Assembly (NCBI GenBank): GCA_038373885.1
Contig: JAWZYV010017493.1
Span: forward strand, 1,550,001 to 1,614,000
Direction of reading: 5' to 3'
Length of the DNA stretch: 64,000 bases
DNA from: Cheiracanthium punctorium
Taxonomy: Eukaryota > Arthropoda > Arachnida > Araneae > Cheiracanthiidae
Shown: one piece after another, positions 51,501-54,496 of the stretch
Numbering within the stretch: position 1 is the stretch's first letter
Layout of the letters: the number at the start of each line of letters is the position of its first letter
Notes under the pieces: generated by a model
Database searches by the model: none
Told to the model about the DNA's origin: nothing
Seen by the model: only the letters and a program-made list of their open reading frames with translations
Made by a program: the position numbers and the translations under genes

Positions 51501-51626
51501 TTAAAACAGATTAATAGGGTCTTCAAAAAAAATACTGTCACTATCTGAATGCAAAATAAACAAGGAAAGAAATAACTTACGATCATTGCCCTCGAAAGGG
51601 CTAGAGACAACTTCATGAGTTTCCAT
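553..51626 (-). CDS. RABEP1: Rabaptin-5 homologue, 17 coding exons, 3' end outside window
   Basis: Rabaptin-5 is a cytosolic coiled-coil effector recruited to early endosomes; in vertebrates it binds Rab5 (C-terminal coiled coil), Rab4 (N-terminal part) and the exchange factor Rabex-5, and so supports endosome fusion and recycling. Seen here: 837 codons joined from exons 51581-51626, 45837-46037, 44237-44354, 42058-42193, 37366-37578, 32419-32554, 31827-32075, 31266-31402, 29529-29754, 27657-27781, 21608-21829, 18598-18696, 18437-18475, 17370-17471, 15630-15819, 15072-15226 and 553-669. All junction phases agree. Signature stretches include DLEMYVAVLNTQKAV (residues about 257-271), HAQLKRTWQMANDQF, LVSETEWQLL, PCEMCYNYELQLQ and VQRDFVKLSQTLQ. 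The length and the central S/T/P-rich linker favour RABEP1 over the shorter RABEP2. Most of the rest is heptad coiled coil. The start is supported by an in-frame TAG nine codons upstream (51651-51653). The final C-terminal residues of the Rab5-binding region lie left of base 1. Exons rest on splice consensus and homology, not transcripts. Confidence 0.95.
1079..1757. mobile_element. Mariner-type MITE with about 55-bp inverted termini
   Basis: Left end CTGGGTGATACAAAATAGAT; the reverse complement of the right end reads CTGTGTGATTCAAAGTAGAT, and the match continues for about 55 bp. TA precedes the left end; TG follows the right end (decayed TA). The interior has a T30 tract, a (TAT)n stretch and no transposase. 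Nonautonomous Tc1/mariner relative by terminal form (inference). Confidence 0.75.
1758..4539. other. AT-rich intron 16 sequence with poly(A) tracts
   Basis: Homopolymer A runs at about 1919-1946 and 3839-3871, and short reading frames without coding character. No supported gene or complete element. Confidence 0.6.
4540..5335. repeat. Dispersed repeat with about 165-bp internal units (left part)
   Basis: Three imperfect units between about 4830 and 5310, each running from AATCTTTTGGGC through CCTGTAGATAAAC, TTTCAACATTCTAC and GAGATATGC. The same units recur in the opposite orientation near 39550-40000 and more weakly near 60340-60680. The sequence resumes at 7025-7235, so this repeat was cut by the hAT element at 5344-7016. 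Class not recognised. Confidence 0.75.
5344..7016. mobile_element. hAT-like nonautonomous element, 1.67 kb
   Basis: Terminal inverted repeats TAGGGAATGCAATCCC are identical over 16 bp at both ends. Flanking octamers CCAACAAC (5336-5343) and CTGACGAC (7017-7024) agree at 5 of 8 positions, all differences transitions, as expected for an old 8-bp target duplication. Subterminal sequence is GC-rich with GGGAT/ATCCC motifs. A 163-codon open frame at its left end is low-complexity and not a transposase. Confidence 0.85.
5999..6803. mobile_element. Second hAT-like element nested inside 5344-7016
   Basis: Ends TAGGGCCCTATAAAATATG and, reverse-complemented, TAAGGCCCTACAAAATATG. Flanked by a perfect 8-bp duplication CTCATAAG (5991-5998 and 6804-6811), diagnostic of hAT-type insertion. 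Subterminal motifs ATGCGGAA and GCATAA are repeated. The centre may hold decayed coding sequence that I cannot identify. Confidence 0.92.
7025..7235. repeat. Right part of the dispersed repeat split by the hAT element
   Basis: Continues the repeat of 4540-5335 beyond the hAT insertion; ends near TTACTTCCTTATACTTC and an AAGGAAGTAAAA tail. Assignment to one repeat is by position and the flanking target duplication. Confidence 0.55.
7236..7787. other. AT-rich intron sequence, nothing identified
   Basis: Low-complexity A/T with no supported element or exon. Confidence 0.6.
7788..7992 (-). mobile_element. tRNA-derived SINE
   Basis: On the minus strand a tRNA-like head has an A box TGGGTTAGTGG (7966-7976) and a B box GGTTTGAATCC (7929-7939) at normal spacing, followed by a unique body and an A12 tail (T run at 7788-7799). 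It lies in the same orientation as the host gene. Target duplication not resolved because both flanks are A/T-rich. Confidence 0.8.
7993..8701. other. AT-rich intron sequence, nothing identified
   Basis: No exon or element seen; the last 8 bases ATTTAAAC are the target site of the next element. Confidence 0.6.
9553..11441 (+). mobile_element. Tc/mariner-type element, about 65-bp TIRs, nested
   Basis: Left end AGCTGCGGAAAAAAAAA and right end (reverse complement) AGCTGCGGAAAAAAAAAAA, followed on both sides by CACTTG and TCGTACAG about 55 bp in; flanked by TA. Around 10500-10620 the plus strand reads KGHIHAWKVEDVSFSEIVHC, resembling the helix-turn-helix of Tc1-like transposases, but no catalytic domain follows, so it appears internally deleted or replaced. 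Confidence 0.7.
11669..11890 (-). pseudogene. LINE 3' end: C-terminal zinc-knuckle fragment, (CAA)n tail
   Basis: Minus-strand frame 11887-11760 reads TCPLCGSGEVMDRDHLPLCG and ends in TGA; the CxxC...HxxxxC pattern is the C-terminal knuckle of jockey/I-type LINE ORF2. It is followed by about 80 bp of 3' UTR and a tail of A and CAACAACAACA (plus-strand TGTTGTTGTTG at 11669). 5'-truncated, as is usual for LINEs. Confidence 0.75.
13353..15071. other. Intron 16 left of exon 16, nothing identified
   Basis: AT-rich; short open frames (for example 13540-13728, 14398-14631) lack coding character or splice support. Confidence 0.6.
15072..15226 (-). CDS. RABEP1: Rabaptin coding exon 16 (residues 747-798)
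   Basis: Acceptor AAATAG, donor GTATGT. Two bases complete Gly747, then ILESVKQELEIQQGQNLELD and KEKLQEKEEKIASLQSQVEE. Heptad-repeat coiled coil. Followed by the 14.4-kb intron 16. Confidence 0.93.
15630..15819 (-). CDS. RABEP1: Rabaptin coding exon 15 (residues 684-747)
   Basis: Acceptor TGTGTGCAG, donor GTGAGC. Encodes DLQFYCLQKQEELITIKAAK, ENMEESLKGDIQMLKSQI and SEQTAKEKLEDTFTQELDSL, a continuous coiled coil leading toward the Rab5-binding region. Ends with one base of Gly747. Confidence 0.95.
16120..16256. mobile_element. Short pogo/Tigger-type MITE
   Basis: Ends CAGTGTAACCTGTCTAATG and, reverse-complemented, CAGTAGAACCTACTAAAG, with GGTCACC/GTGGTCACT subterminal motifs. TA follows the right end; AA stands at the left. 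In intron 14. Confidence 0.75.
16257..17369. other. Intron 14 remainder, nothing identified
   Basis: AT-rich with a C9 run near 17136. No supported feature. Confidence 0.6.
17370..17471 (-). CDS. RABEP1: Rabaptin coding exon 14 (residues 650-683)
   Basis: Acceptor CTTGCAG, donor GTATGC, 34 codons, phase 0. Encodes LERVHNENNVLLGKHIAKAQ and NEDINLPNTVE, matching the vertebrate segment with GKHS and LPDT. The Pro breaks the coil before the last coiled-coil block. Confidence 0.95.
17472..18436. other. Intron 13, nothing identified
   Basis: AT-rich sequence without recognisable elements. Confidence 0.6.
18437..18475 (-). CDS. RABEP1: Rabaptin coding micro-exon 13 (residues 637-649)
   Basis: A 39-bp exon, acceptor CTTAG and donor GTAAAA, encoding TTITVERDALKRE. 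Length is a multiple of three and phase is 0 at both ends, so skipping it would keep the frame. The sequence joins naturally to LERVHNENNVLLGKH of exon 14. Confidence 0.88.
18598..18696 (-). CDS. RABEP1: Rabaptin coding exon 12 (residues 604-636)
   Basis: Acceptor GATTTAG, donor GTATGC, 33 codons, phase 0. Encodes VNELCKLQGNFEKSFSEIQS and KYDICRRELSDYQ, coiled coil. It is separated from exon 13 by an intron of only 122 bp, the shortest in the gene. Confidence 0.9.
18697..20649. other. Left part of intron 11, no clear element
   Basis: Contains an A run at about 18886-18914 and scattered GC-rich scraps (19010-19035, 20090-20165, 20465-20535) that look like old repeat fragments but have no ends I can define. 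Confidence 0.5.
20650..20942 (+). pseudogene. Tc1-like transposase 3' remnant
   Basis: Plus strand near 20760-20800 reads EHLWGRIKRKLK, the region after the third catalytic acidic residue of Tc1/mariner transposases (usual form NPIEHLWG). Near 20856-20940 NLESLV and, after a frame change, RCSSP...AKGY-like sequence match the family C-terminus. Stops and frameshifts make it dead. Confidence 0.55.
20965..21187. mobile_element. piggyBac-type MITE
   Basis: Flanked by TTAA on both sides (20961-20964, 21188-21191), with inverted ends CCCGGCAGAGCC and CCTGGCAAATCC. TTAA duplication plus C-rich ends fits piggyBac. 223 bp, no coding sequence. Confidence 0.75.
21608..21829 (-). CDS. RABEP1: Rabaptin coding exon 11 (residues 530-603)
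   Basis: Acceptor TTATAG, donor GTAAGT, 74 codons, phase 0 both ends. Begins LKHAREKLGQPCEMCYNYEL; the CxxC pair followed by YE is conserved in rabaptin-5. The rest is a long charged coiled coil, in the part that binds Rabex-5 in vertebrates (inference from alignment position). Confidence 0.96.
21830..22612. other. Intron 10 start, no gene
   Basis: Near 22580-22600 TTTTTGGGACATCCTGTATA looks like the right terminus of a mariner element whose left end I cannot find. The rest is AT-rich and featureless. Confidence 0.5.
22613..22760. repeat. Fragment of the GGATATCC hAT family
   Basis: TGATTTTTCAATATCCGAAA and the following 60 bp match 8727-8810 of the large hAT-like element closely. Termini are missing here, so it is a fragment. 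Confidence 0.7.
22945..22980. repeat. Perfect 15-bp-arm hairpin
   Basis: TGTTTATTAGAATAT and its exact reverse complement ATATTCTAATAAACA, separated by GAATTT. Confidence 0.85.
23070..23893 (+). pseudogene. Tc1-like (DD34E) transposase pseudogene
   Basis: Homology starts in the second half of the DNA-binding region (TTVSTQTVRNLLHGVGLYAR, about 23130-23190), passes a frameshift near 23250, then NVLFSDESRFSVHPDNRHIF (first catalytic Asp). The second Asp is in ILMDDNCRPHCANL (about 23590-23630). A TGA at 23521 and a frameshift near 23690 break it. The block that should hold the catalytic Glu (usual IEHVWDALGRR) reads MKPAIWDALGRRVAG, so that residue is lost. The C-terminus (ERDLLEEWDRIPQ) is recognisable. 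No N-terminal third and no terminal inverted repeats are seen. Confidence 0.92.
24110..27000 (+). pseudogene. BEL/Pao LTR retrotransposon relic (gag end to RNase H)
   Basis: Order of recognisable blocks: gag-type zinc knuckle (about 24130-24230, C..C..H pattern CSKCKKKHHESIC), a retropepsin-like protease domain (24259-24600, ILLDTGFQRSFVSE with the DTG triad), a spacer, reverse-transcriptase N-terminal and palm segments (24990-25510, with RIVHNAHSKENKQKSLNEYL), a YVDD-type polymerase motif (LYVDDLFSAG at about 25586-25615), and RNase H (about 26100-26160, resuming after the MITE; LYTDSSVVL near 26803). Many stops and frameshifts; no LTRs and no integrase found. Interrupted by the MITE at 26191-26651. 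Not functional. Confidence 0.9.
26191..26651. mobile_element. pogo/Tigger-type MITE inserted in the BEL/Pao relic
   Basis: Inverted ends CAGTATAGAACCTGTTATCC and CAGTATGGAACATCTTATCC, followed on both sides by GGAA; flanked by TA at 26189-26190 and 26652-26653. TTATCCGGA motifs are repeated inside. Removing it rejoins the RNase H region of the host retrotransposon, so it arrived later. Confidence 0.9.
27001..27656. other. Intron 10 right end
   Basis: 27065-27250 looks like a decayed hAT fragment (TGGGTCAAACTT, GTCGCGGGC), but ends cannot be fixed. The rest is featureless. Confidence 0.45.
27657..27781 (-). CDS. RABEP1: Rabaptin coding exon 10 (residues 488-529)
   Basis: Acceptor GCTTTAG, donor GTAAGC. 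Encodes DLTPELEVRKTLLDSARAEL and GKRLVSETEWQLLEEE; LVSETEW is a rabaptin hallmark just before the C-terminal half. Phase 1 in, phase 0 out. Confidence 0.95.
27782..28537. other. Left part of intron 9
   Basis: A 105-codon open frame at 28102-28419 covers repeated GTGCACA-containing sequence and shows no known domain; I take it as non-coding repeat debris. Confidence 0.5.
28538..29151. mobile_element. Mariner-type MITE
   Basis: Ends CAGGGTCATTATAAA and, reverse-complemented, CTGGGTGATTATAAA, each next to TA (28536-28537, 29152-29153). 614 bp, no transposase seen. Confidence 0.75.
29339..29376. repeat. (GAA)n microsatellite
   Basis: A-run followed by seven GAA/AGA triplets. Confidence 0.85.
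29529..29754 (-). CDS. RABEP1: Rabaptin coding exon 9 (residues 413-488)
   Basis: Acceptor ATTTACAG, donor GTTTGA (a weak donor). Encodes the S/T/P-rich central linker, including RARSIPANLNQAENDVF, then TPKKLPSLTQDQLKALS, which resembles the conserved run-up to the second coiled-coil half. In vertebrates this linker carries adaptor (GGA and AP-1 ear) binding motifs; no clear FGPLV-type motif is visible here. Confidence 0.88.
29755..30642. other. Left part of intron 8, nothing identified
   Basis: AT-rich; overlapping open frames on both strands at 30320-30690 have no coding character. GGGAAAGAATGA is repeated at 30230-30262. Confidence 0.5.
30657..31046 (-). mobile_element. GC-rich retroposon with (CAA)n tail and 14-bp target duplication
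   Basis: A 390-bp GC-rich block in AT-rich intron, flanked by identical ACAAACAAATAATT (30643-30656 and 31047-31060). On the minus strand it begins CCGCAGTGGACTGGGCGC and ends GCAGCAACAACAACAAC, the tail of a target-primed retroposon. A 125-codon minus-strand open frame crosses the whole insert (GLGAKLRSHKNTASE, then KVLQVVKRYLWGCRF) but starts at TTG in the target site. It could be a 5'-truncated LINE piece or a SINE; I do not recognise a domain. Confidence 0.85.
31266..31402 (-). CDS. RABEP1: Rabaptin coding exon 8 (residues 367-412)
   Basis: Acceptor TTTTTAG, donor GTAATG. Encodes low-complexity, Ser-rich linker (DKGRTSPFSRPSSAKLVKSS then HSNSSKTSDELDLP). This is the disordered centre of rabaptin. 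The exit phase is 0. It is supported by phase and consensus splice sites rather than by strong similarity. Confidence 0.85.
31403..31826. other. Intron 7, nothing identified
   Basis: AT-rich 424-bp intron. Confidence 0.7.
31827..32075 (-). CDS. RABEP1: Rabaptin coding exon 7 (residues 284-367)
   Basis: Acceptor ATTTTAG, donor GTATGA, 249 bp. Encodes VCQLLEKEKKEHAQLKRTWQ and MANDQFLEAQRL, both family signatures, then DMRRMQSVLTSEQQRQISEM and a highly charged K/E tail that marks the end of the N-terminal coiled coil. Confidence 0.97.
32076..32418. other. Intron 6, nothing identified
   Basis: AT-rich 343-bp intron. Confidence 0.7.
32419..32554 (-). CDS. RABEP1: Rabaptin coding exon 6 (residues 239-284)
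   Basis: Acceptor TTCTAG, donor GTGAGT. Contains SRSDLEMYVAVLNTQKAVMQ, one of the most diagnostic rabaptin stretches, in coiled coil. It ends with one base of residue 284 (Val), completed in exon 7. Confidence 0.97.
32970..33012. repeat. (AT)n microsatellite
   Basis: About 21 AT dinucleotides immediately left of the LTR-like sequence. Confidence 0.95.
33013..34990 (+). pseudogene. LTR-retrotransposon relic: leader/LTR-like region and gag-like frames
   Basis: 33013-33850 is less AT-rich than its surroundings and starts TGTAAGGAAAGTTTGCTGCC, a plausible LTR left end; no second copy is in the window. From 33857 an open frame (MKLSEIPQIKSAI...) of 140 codons is followed by another at 34246-34605 with KNWVTCFEEYCQDEKLDVKK, like the core of Ty3/gypsy-type gag. 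A stop and then KGKALTLF continue the homology up to the MITE at 34637-34798. No protease or polymerase follows. The A-rich 34158-34190 run lies at the frame change. Family assignment is tentative. Confidence 0.6.
34637..34798. mobile_element. MITE with 30-bp-plus inverted ends inside the gag-like relic
   Basis: Ends CAGAGCTGACAAGTCTCCGG and, reverse-complemented, CAGAGCTGCCAAGTCTCCGG; the match continues through GGGAGATTTCCCAC. Flanked by TATTTG on both sides (34631-34636, 34799-34804). 162 bp, almost all inverted repeat. Confidence 0.9.
35000..35544. mobile_element. Probable decayed hAT element
   Basis: Left end CAGGGTGCCTACTAAATTTC is a hAT-like terminus. The right end is degenerate (reverse complement CATAGTTTCTACTGTCAGG). 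Subterminal TTTTCCTG/GGAAA motifs are repeated at 35440-35535. No convincing target duplication. Confidence 0.5.
35545..36002. other. Intron 5 sequence, nothing identified
   Basis: No supported element; open frame 35585-35845 shows no domain. Confidence 0.5.
36003..36736. mobile_element. hAT-like nonautonomous element
   Basis: Ends CAGTGATGCCGG and, reverse-complemented, CCGTGTTGCCAGCC, with purine-rich AGGGGGGA-type subterminal sequence on both sides. Flanks CATATGAC and CATTTCAC match at 6 of 8 positions. Confidence 0.65.
36737..37365. other. Right end of intron 5, nothing identified
   Basis: AT-rich with an A-run at 37066-37080. Confidence 0.6.
37366..37578 (-). CDS. RABEP1: Rabaptin coding exon 5 (residues 168-238)
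   Basis: Acceptor TTTTAG, donor GTAATT, phase 0 at both ends, 71 codons. The opening AQEDAEMLRSLVVPLEEEIK and ALKDKL are strongly conserved in rabaptins. The following GLGSDSLSEMIKGKGPAEVV segment is unlike the vertebrate coil, and I read it as lineage-specific. Confidence 0.96.
37706..38255 (-). pseudogene. LINE fragment: RNase H domain and C-terminal knuckle, (CAA)n tail
   Basis: Minus-strand frame 38238-38032 reads CLMQWIPAHVGIDENKAADS followed by LAKEA, the C-terminal part of a LINE-encoded RNase H (HVGI..N..AD). After stops, 37941-37699 reads TCRNCPESQELNPDNIFDCP, the downstream zinc-knuckle-like end. The 3' end is AACAACAACATTAAAA. 5'-truncated and interrupted, hence dead. Same orientation as the host gene. 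Confidence 0.88.
38256..39539. other. Intron 4 sequence with an undefined GC-rich scrap
   Basis: 38262-38400 is GC-richer (GCCAGAGCCCCCAAAGAGG, CCCTCCTACCACCC) and may be more LINE 5' sequence or another repeat. The rest is AT-rich and featureless. Confidence 0.45.
39540..40080. repeat. Second copy of the dispersed repeat, opposite orientation
   Basis: AGAATGTTGAAATTTCATA, GTGCACCTCCCTTTTAGTTC and GGCCACTCAAAAGAATTTC match the reverse complement of the units at 4830-5310. A second unit follows at 39840-39990 (GTGGAGATTTCATAT, GGGTCACCAAAAAGAC). Units here are about 290 bp apart. Confidence 0.75.
40236..40422. mobile_element. 187-bp hAT MITE
   Basis: Ends TAGGGATGGAGACGA and, reverse-complemented, TAGGATGGACGCGAGACGA; flanked by the perfect octamer TTTAATAG (40228-40235 and 40423-40430). 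Internally packed with GTCTCGC and CGAAAAATAAGC repeats. Confidence 0.92.
40431..41253. other. Intron 4 sequence
   Basis: 40870-40945 is rich in TGATTTAAATCA palindromes, probably a repeat fragment, followed by a hAT-like start CAGGGATGCACAGCC without a partner. Nothing else. Confidence 0.45.
41254..41354. repeat. Possible piggyBac-type end and 25-bp-arm palindrome
   Basis: TTAACCCTTTCACTCTC at 41254 resembles a piggyBac-type terminus. A palindrome at 41305-41354, centred on AGGACGAAGCTTCGTCCT, has 25-bp arms with two mismatches. No matching right end found. Confidence 0.6.
41355..42057. other. Right end of intron 4, nothing identified
   Basis: AT-rich sequence. Confidence 0.6.
42058..42193 (-). 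CDS. RABEP1: Rabaptin coding exon 4 (residues 122-167)
   Basis: Acceptor TTTGTCAG, donor GTAATG. Encodes a basic stretch (VTKSLKRVGNLGSPLPFTS) and then SESIENLEESMRK; the S/P-containing linker interrupts the coiled coil. One base completes residue 122; the exit phase is 0. Confidence 0.92.
42517..43196. mobile_element. pogo/Tigger-type nonautonomous element
   Basis: Left end CAGTGAAACTTCTAGAGAGC preceded by TA; right end reverse-complements to CAGAATGTTAAAAAACTTCT then AGAAGAGACCAC. GGTCGCT occurs near both ends. 680 bp, no transposase. In intron 3. Confidence 0.7.
43197..44236. other. Right part of intron 3
   Basis: AT-rich, with an A36 run at about 43918-43955. Nothing else supported. Confidence 0.6.
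44237..44354 (-). CDS. RABEP1: Rabaptin coding exon 3 (residues 83-122)
   Basis: Acceptor TTCACAG, donor GTAAAT. The 118-bp exon encodes coiled coil (YEKEIAQLQKANEKLESE). It starts with two bases of residue 83 and ends with two bases of residue 122, which fits both neighbours. Confidence 0.92.
44355..45057. other. Left part of intron 2, nothing identified
   Basis: AT-rich; GACTTATTACTT is repeated at 44990-45030. Confidence 0.6.
45058..45188. repeat. Long foldback, about 63-bp arms
   Basis: TTATATAATTAAAAACAATT and the following sequence to GCACCAC are mirrored by the right half; three mismatches and a 4-5-nt loop around TGCG. Transcribed RNA would form a long hairpin inside intron 2. It may be a foldback MITE without other features. 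Confidence 0.92.
45189..45836. other. Right part of intron 2, nothing identified
   Basis: AT-rich with a long A-run at 45559-45584. Confidence 0.6.
45837..46037 (-). CDS. RABEP1: Rabaptin coding exon 2 (residues 16-83)
   Basis: Acceptor TTTTAG, donor GTATAT. Phase 1 in, phase 1 out, matching exons 1 and 3. The product opens the N-terminal coiled coil, with DVKRLQDELRRLQSELDE followed by ECRSLVTVAEYEKENV; the region corresponds to the Rab4-binding half of vertebrate rabaptin-5. Confidence 0.92.
46038..46473. other. Left end of intron 1, nothing identified
   Basis: No exon or element recognised. Confidence 0.6.
46474..46941. mobile_element. hAT-like MITE carrying a nested SINE
   Basis: Inverted ends CAGGGATTGATACAGA and CAGGGATCGATGCAGA; subterminal sequence on the right has repeated TTTGTGAA and AATTGTAATTTTG-like motifs. 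Target duplication not clear. Interrupted by 46518-46694. Confidence 0.75.
46518..46694 (+). mobile_element. Short retroposon (SINE-like) with ACCAA-rich tail
   Basis: Flanked by an 11-bp direct repeat CATTTTTGTGA (46507-46517, 46695-46705). The 177-bp GC-rich body ends AACCAACCAAACCAAAAC, a simple-repeat tail typical of SINEs. No clear A/B boxes, so the head may be truncated. Confidence 0.8.
46942..48075. other. Intron 1 sequence, no gene
   Basis: Open frames 47491-47733 and 47675-47908 show no domain. TTAACTCTTTAACGTGCAAC near 47949 looks like a piggyBac-type end without a partner. Confidence 0.5.
48076..48150. repeat. Perfect 36-bp-arm palindrome
   Basis: Left arm TAAAGTAAATAAAAAACTTT...CACACATA is exactly reverse-complemented after the 3-nt loop TCT. 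GGTTCTAATGTGT stands directly before it (48064-48076) and again at 48184-48196. Confidence 0.97.
48190..48336 (-). mobile_element. tRNA-derived SINE head
   Basis: Minus strand: A box TGGCTGAGTGGG (48312-48323) and B box GGTTCGGGACC (48263-48273) in a tRNA-like frame beginning GCCCCACCATGGCTGAG. The acceptor stem does not close well, so a functional tRNA is unlikely. The body runs left to about 48190. Confidence 0.65.
48377..48484. repeat. Imperfect foldback, about 38-bp arms
   Basis: AAAAAGTACACCCTTTGCCA and right-arm complement AAAAAGTATACCCTTTGTCA, continuing through CATCTCT and CTACCA; loop about 30 nt. Confidence 0.8.
48485..49274. other. Intron 1 sequence, nothing identified
   Basis: A T24 run at about 48507-48530; otherwise AT-rich and featureless. 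Confidence 0.6.
49275..49587. mobile_element. Possible MITE with GAGGGGT termini
   Basis: TTGAGGGGTAATGACTTCC at the left and the complement of GTGAGGGGTTGCTTATCAGC at the right; an internal third copy GAGGGGTAAGGTTACGATGA at about 49325. No target duplication resolved. Confidence 0.45.
50474..50637. mobile_element. 164-bp hAT MITE
   Basis: Ends CAGTGATGTAACCAAGGGGG and, reverse-complemented, CGGTGGCGTAGCCAGAAA; perfect 8-bp flanks AATGGATT (50466-50473, 50638-50645). The terminus belongs to the widespread CAGTGGCGTAGCC group. Confidence 0.93.
50646..51580. other. Right end of intron 1, nothing identified
   Basis: AT-rich sequence up to the exon 1 donor. Confidence 0.6.
51581..51626 (-). 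CDS. RABEP1: Rabaptin coding exon 1 (residues 1-16)
   Basis: Encodes METHEVVSSPFEGND plus the first base of residue 16. Donor GTAAGT follows directly. The ATG is preceded by TATA on the coding strand, and the frame is closed upstream by a TAG at 51651-51653. No other in-frame ATG lies between that stop and this start. The 5' UTR and transcription start are not determined. Confidence 0.85.
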
Positions 51627-52290
51627 TATAGCAAGCAGAGCTATACAGTACTAATACTAATGTAAACATTCAATTACAATTGATCATGGTTTCGTTCACC
51701 ATTAATCATTTTATATACAAACAGAATAAAGTCCATTTTACAGCAGTTGGCTCTGTTGCCAATTCAACCAAGAAATAACTCTAGCAGACGTAGCCAAAAA
51801 AACATGCTGCCACTACATTGTTGAAAATTGTACGTGTTTGTTTATGAATTAGGAACATTAGAGGATGTAACATATTCAATTCAACCATAGAAACACACTT
51901 ATACCGGACATACCCGTCCAGTTTACGTGTATATATGTCTTGAGTTCGTTTTCACATGTTTTAAACTGTACGTTATTAGTCAATTAGGCTTTAAACTAAA
52001 ATTTTATTTTATGATAGATCTTTTCATTTAAAAAGTCTATCGATATCCTCAACGCTATCAATACTATTCCATCTTATATCCTACCTATATAAGCTTTAAA
52101 GTAATGCATCATCTTTTGCTCGTTTGATATAAATAATAAGATAAATATCAGCCTTGTGTGTGACGTCAAACGTAACGGTATTTTAAACCCTAGCCTTTCT
52201 GCGACAAGTTCCTCCTATGCTTGCCAACTAGCAGCTTTCGTAATGCTGCTTTTCTCAAATATAAGTATATTTATTGAACTAAAGCATAAT
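51627..52290 (-). promoter_or_regulatory. Presumed 5' UTR/promoter region of rabaptin
   Basis: Immediately upstream of the start codon. I cannot place a TATA box or initiator with confidence. A full palindromic CRE-type site TGACGTCA lies at 52161-52168, 535 bp upstream of the ATG. A non-coding first exon further upstream is possible. Confidence 0.4.
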
Positions 52291-52307
52291 TAACATTCAT
52301 AAGGTAA

Positions 52308-52400
52308 AGGCAAGGACGTATTCAAGGGGAGGGTCCAAGGTGTCCGGATCCCCTCCGAAATATTTTTCTGGGCGATTGAAAAAAAAGAAATTGAGAAAAA
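52308..52400. repeat. GC-rich repeat scrap
   Basis: AAGGACGTATTCAAGGGGAG, GTCCAAGGTGTCCGGATCCC and a following A/G-rich stretch look like one end of a transposon; no partner end found. Confidence 0.4.
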
Positions 52401-52581
52401 AAGAATGAAATTGGGGACGTTTACTCACTCCACTCTGTATAGTGACCATTTTAGCATACTGAACTTTATTGCATAATTTTAGCACTAAAACATTTGAAAA
52501 CTTTAGATCAGCATTCCTTAAAAATGCATCACAAACTCACAGTATTGATGTGTCTGTTGAAGCCAGTGGGAGTAGCTAATG

Positions 52582-53700
52582 CCCAGACAGCACAAACTTG
52601 TCCAGAACATGTCCATATGATATCATGGACAAGTTCGGGACATAACTGACATTCCCAAATTTGTCTGTATCTTGTCCATAATACCCCCCAAACTTGTCCA
52701 TATGGCACAATACGGCGTCCATAATGATATCCTCTGGACAAAATATAGACATCCATATGGACATGTTATGGACATCCAAAACTTATCTATATGGGCATGT
52801 TATGGACATCCATATGGACATGTTATGGACATCCATAATTTGTCCATAAAAAGACATTCTGTGGATATTTATCTCATATCCACAGTTTATTTTTATGCTA
52901 TGGATAAGTTACTACCATAAAGGAATAGAAGTATCTGTTTCATCAGTAATTTCTGAAATGAAGCTATTACAAGAACTGCTTGTAGGATCACACATATTTG
53001 AATCTTCAAAAATATTTTCATCGATCCTATTTTCAAATTCATTATGAAAATAATTATAATCGTGCGCATTAATAGGCTTTGATTCAATATCATTCACATT
53101 ACATTCAGCTTCAATAAGGAATAATTCATCATTAACTTCTTATTCAACATTTCGCCATTCCTGACGAGTCGACTTAATTTTTTTATTAAAATACACATTA
53201 AGTCAAAAAGTTGTACATTACCCCGTATTGTAAAGAACAGTGATATAGGCAAGCAATATGCAAGAAGTGCGCATAAAAATGTTATAATTAGCTGACAAGG
53301 AAACTTCAAATATATGGGTACTATCTACCACAACCACCACAGATTATTAAAAACAACGTGCATACAAAAATGTTACTGCGCATGATCAAACAAATTGAGC
53401 CAATCAGAGTTTGTCGCCGATAGATTTTCCCCTTTATGTCATAAAATAGACATGATTGGGGTGTTTAGATGTCCACTTTATGTCATATAACAGACATAAT
53501 ATGGATTTTCCCGTTTTTGTCGTAATAAGACTTAATTGGGGTGTTACATGCCCCAATCATGTCTTATTCTAGACATATTATGGACTTTCCCAAAGATGTC
53601 TCTAAAATGATGTCCAGGAGATATCTTATCATAGACATAGACATGTTTTGGACAAGTTTGTCCAGATATGGACATAAATTGGGCAAGTGTGCTGCCTGGG
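52582..53700. mobile_element. DNA element with CCCAGACAGCACA end and TGGACAT/ATGTCCA subterminal arrays
   Basis: Inverted ends CCCAGACAGCACA and CCCAGGCAGCACA, then ACTTGTCC on both sides. About a dozen copies of GTCCATA/TATGGACA lie within 290 bp of the left end, including a tandem stretch at 52757-52832. The right 260 bp carry ATGTC, AGACAT and TGGACAA motifs. The centre holds a decayed minus-strand frame (52912-53190). Superfamily not recognised; target duplication unclear. Confidence 0.75.
52912..53190 (-). pseudogene. Decayed coding stretch inside the 52582-53700 element
   Basis: The minus-strand frame reads an acidic, Asn/Asp-rich protein (NDIESKPINAHDYNYFHNEF, then ENIFEDSNMCD) that ends at a stop near 52912; upstream it continues through one stop as RQEWRNVE. 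It could be the N-terminal part of the element's own transposase, but I cannot assign a family. Confidence 0.35.
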
Positions 53701-53711
53701 TGTGTGACAGG

Positions 53712-54449
53712 CAGGGTCGGCCTAAGGCGTTTGCAACGTATGCGGTCGTAAACGTACGATTTTGCAAAGGGTGCAGAAATGAGGAAAATATTGAAAAATA
53801 ATCTGTTAAAAACTATGAAAACAGTTATGTAATTTTAAAGGCAATTTAGTCGTTTGAATACATTAACTTTTGTTCAACTAATAGTACTTGAAAAGGCATA
53901 GAATGACTTTAAGCCCTTCTCTCCGTTATTATGATAGAAATGAACAGCTGTAGATAGTGAGTCGCAATCTTTATCACTTGCTTAGTTCATTTATTGATAT
54001 ATTCAAATTAATATTAATTTTTTTCATTAATATTAAATCAAATAAAACTTTTGTTGCAGTTATAAAATATTTCCGTTTTTTCTACCTGATATAACAATAA
54101 ACTGAATAAAACAAATTGCTTGTAGTTTTCTTTTTACGGAAGTACAGTATGCCTATTGAAGTTTGAAAAATCAGTTAAAAGAATCGGTGTTGAAATATAT
54201 ATATATATATATATTTTTTTTTATGATAACGAAAAGATGCTCAATACTTTTAATGTTTACTATTTATAACTGCTTATTAGTTTTAGATTTTGGTGTTTAA
54301 TCCCTTTAAAATTCCAAATTCAGTTATTAAGTTCTCACAAATTATAGTCATAGAGCACCCAAACCATTTCGCGGGGGGGGGGGGTTCTTTGTAAGGGACG
54401 CCAAAACTCATTCTTGCACAAAAAACAATTTGTTCTTAGGCCGGCCCTG
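53712..54449. mobile_element. hAT-like nonautonomous element
   Basis: Ends CAGGGTCGGCCTAAGGC and, reverse-complemented, CAGGGCCGGCCTAAGAAC. Flanks GTGACAGG and GTGGTAGG match at 6 of 8, differences being transitions. Starts 12 bp after the previous element ends. Confidence 0.8.
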
Positions 54450-54496
54450 GTGGTAGGTAAGGAACTTGGTACAGAAGGAACCATATAGGATGATAG

